From Azadirachta indica (taxonomy: Eukaryota; Streptophyta; Magnoliopsida; Sapindales; Meliaceae), in NCBI GenBank assembly GCA_022749755.1, contig CM040445.1, forward strand, positions 12,359,182-12,423,181: a stretch of 64,000 nt of DNA, given 5' to 3'. Shown in pieces: positions 63,711 to 64,000 of the stretch (position 1 is the stretch's first letter; every line of letters begins with the position of its first letter). Below the pieces are notes generated by a model. That model saw nothing but the letters and a program-made list of their open reading frames with translations, was not told the DNA's origin and did not search any database. Both the position numbers and the translations under genes were made by a program.

Positions 63711-64000
63711 CTGAATAAAAGAAAAGTCTTATAAAACTTCAATCATAGCTACCCCATTTAATTGCAGAGTAGGTTCCAGATAAGTTTATAGTGAAAATTG
63801 TATTTGTTAAACCAAATGTTGGTAGAAATCTTATAGGAAGATAATTAATGAAAAGTCCTCACGTATTGGAATTACAGATTTTGAGGGATATACAAAAGTG
63901 GCTTAAGAAAGCTAAGAGACCAAAGAAATTTAGATTTATGGTTTACTTTGAACTTGAACTGAATTTCCCAGGCACATAAGAATCCTAGTTTATTGTTATT

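Overview
The window reads as nuclear DNA of a eudicot plant. It is very AT-rich between genes, coding regions are split by GT-AG introns (one GC-AG), and the recognisable products are plant-typical: AGD15-like ARF-GAP, a DUF4408/DUF761 protein, phytocyanins, FEY-type SDR, DC1 and KIP1-like/NAB proteins. The protein sequences look like those of Sapindales such as Citrus, but I cannot prove that from sequence alone.

Layout, left to right. 1-209: C-terminal end of a BolA-domain gene (+). 3242-6662: AGD15-like ARF-GAP gene (+, 8 exons). 6.7-16 kb: a long AT-rich gene desert. 16441-17340: intronless DUF4408/DUF761 gene (+). 21951-22969: tubulin-folding cofactor C (-), carrying one apparent single-base deletion. 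28271-29337: phytocyanin A (-), an early-nodulin-like protein that has lost its copper site. 30.2-34.2 kb: a degenerate tandem array of non-coding units ending in a long foldback. 34.5-37.8 kb: a mosaic of duplicated debris, including scattered pieces of a third phytocyanin and the 5' end of a second cofactor C copy. 39358-41600: one or two dead DC1 (C1-like zinc-binding) genes (+). 41812-43179: phytocyanin B (-). 45.0-45.5 kb: inverted LTR/PBS-like fragments. 46957-47237: a Mutator-type MITE with a perfect 9-bp target-site duplication. 48226-55009: FEY/FOREVER YOUNG-type SDR gene (+, 8 exons). 57407-59716: KIP1-like/NAB-domain gene (+), again with one apparent single-base deletion. 61311-62033: phytocyanin C (+), with all four canonical copper ligands. 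62997-63710: 3' exons of a TPR gene (-) that runs off the right edge.

The genes do not form a pathway. The theme of the middle part (25-44 kb) is local duplication and decay. Phytocyanin, cofactor C and DC1 sequences are present in intact and broken copies, surrounded by repeated non-coding blocks. Two otherwise clean genes each carry a one-base deletion in a short homopolymer, which could be real inactivation but fits uncorrected long-read consensus error at least as well. I did not find a new defence or mobile system. The most useful second looks are the two frameshifts, the degraded copper sites, the long foldback at 33.9-34.2 kb, and the two unidentified coding-like exons at 35.3-35.8 kb.
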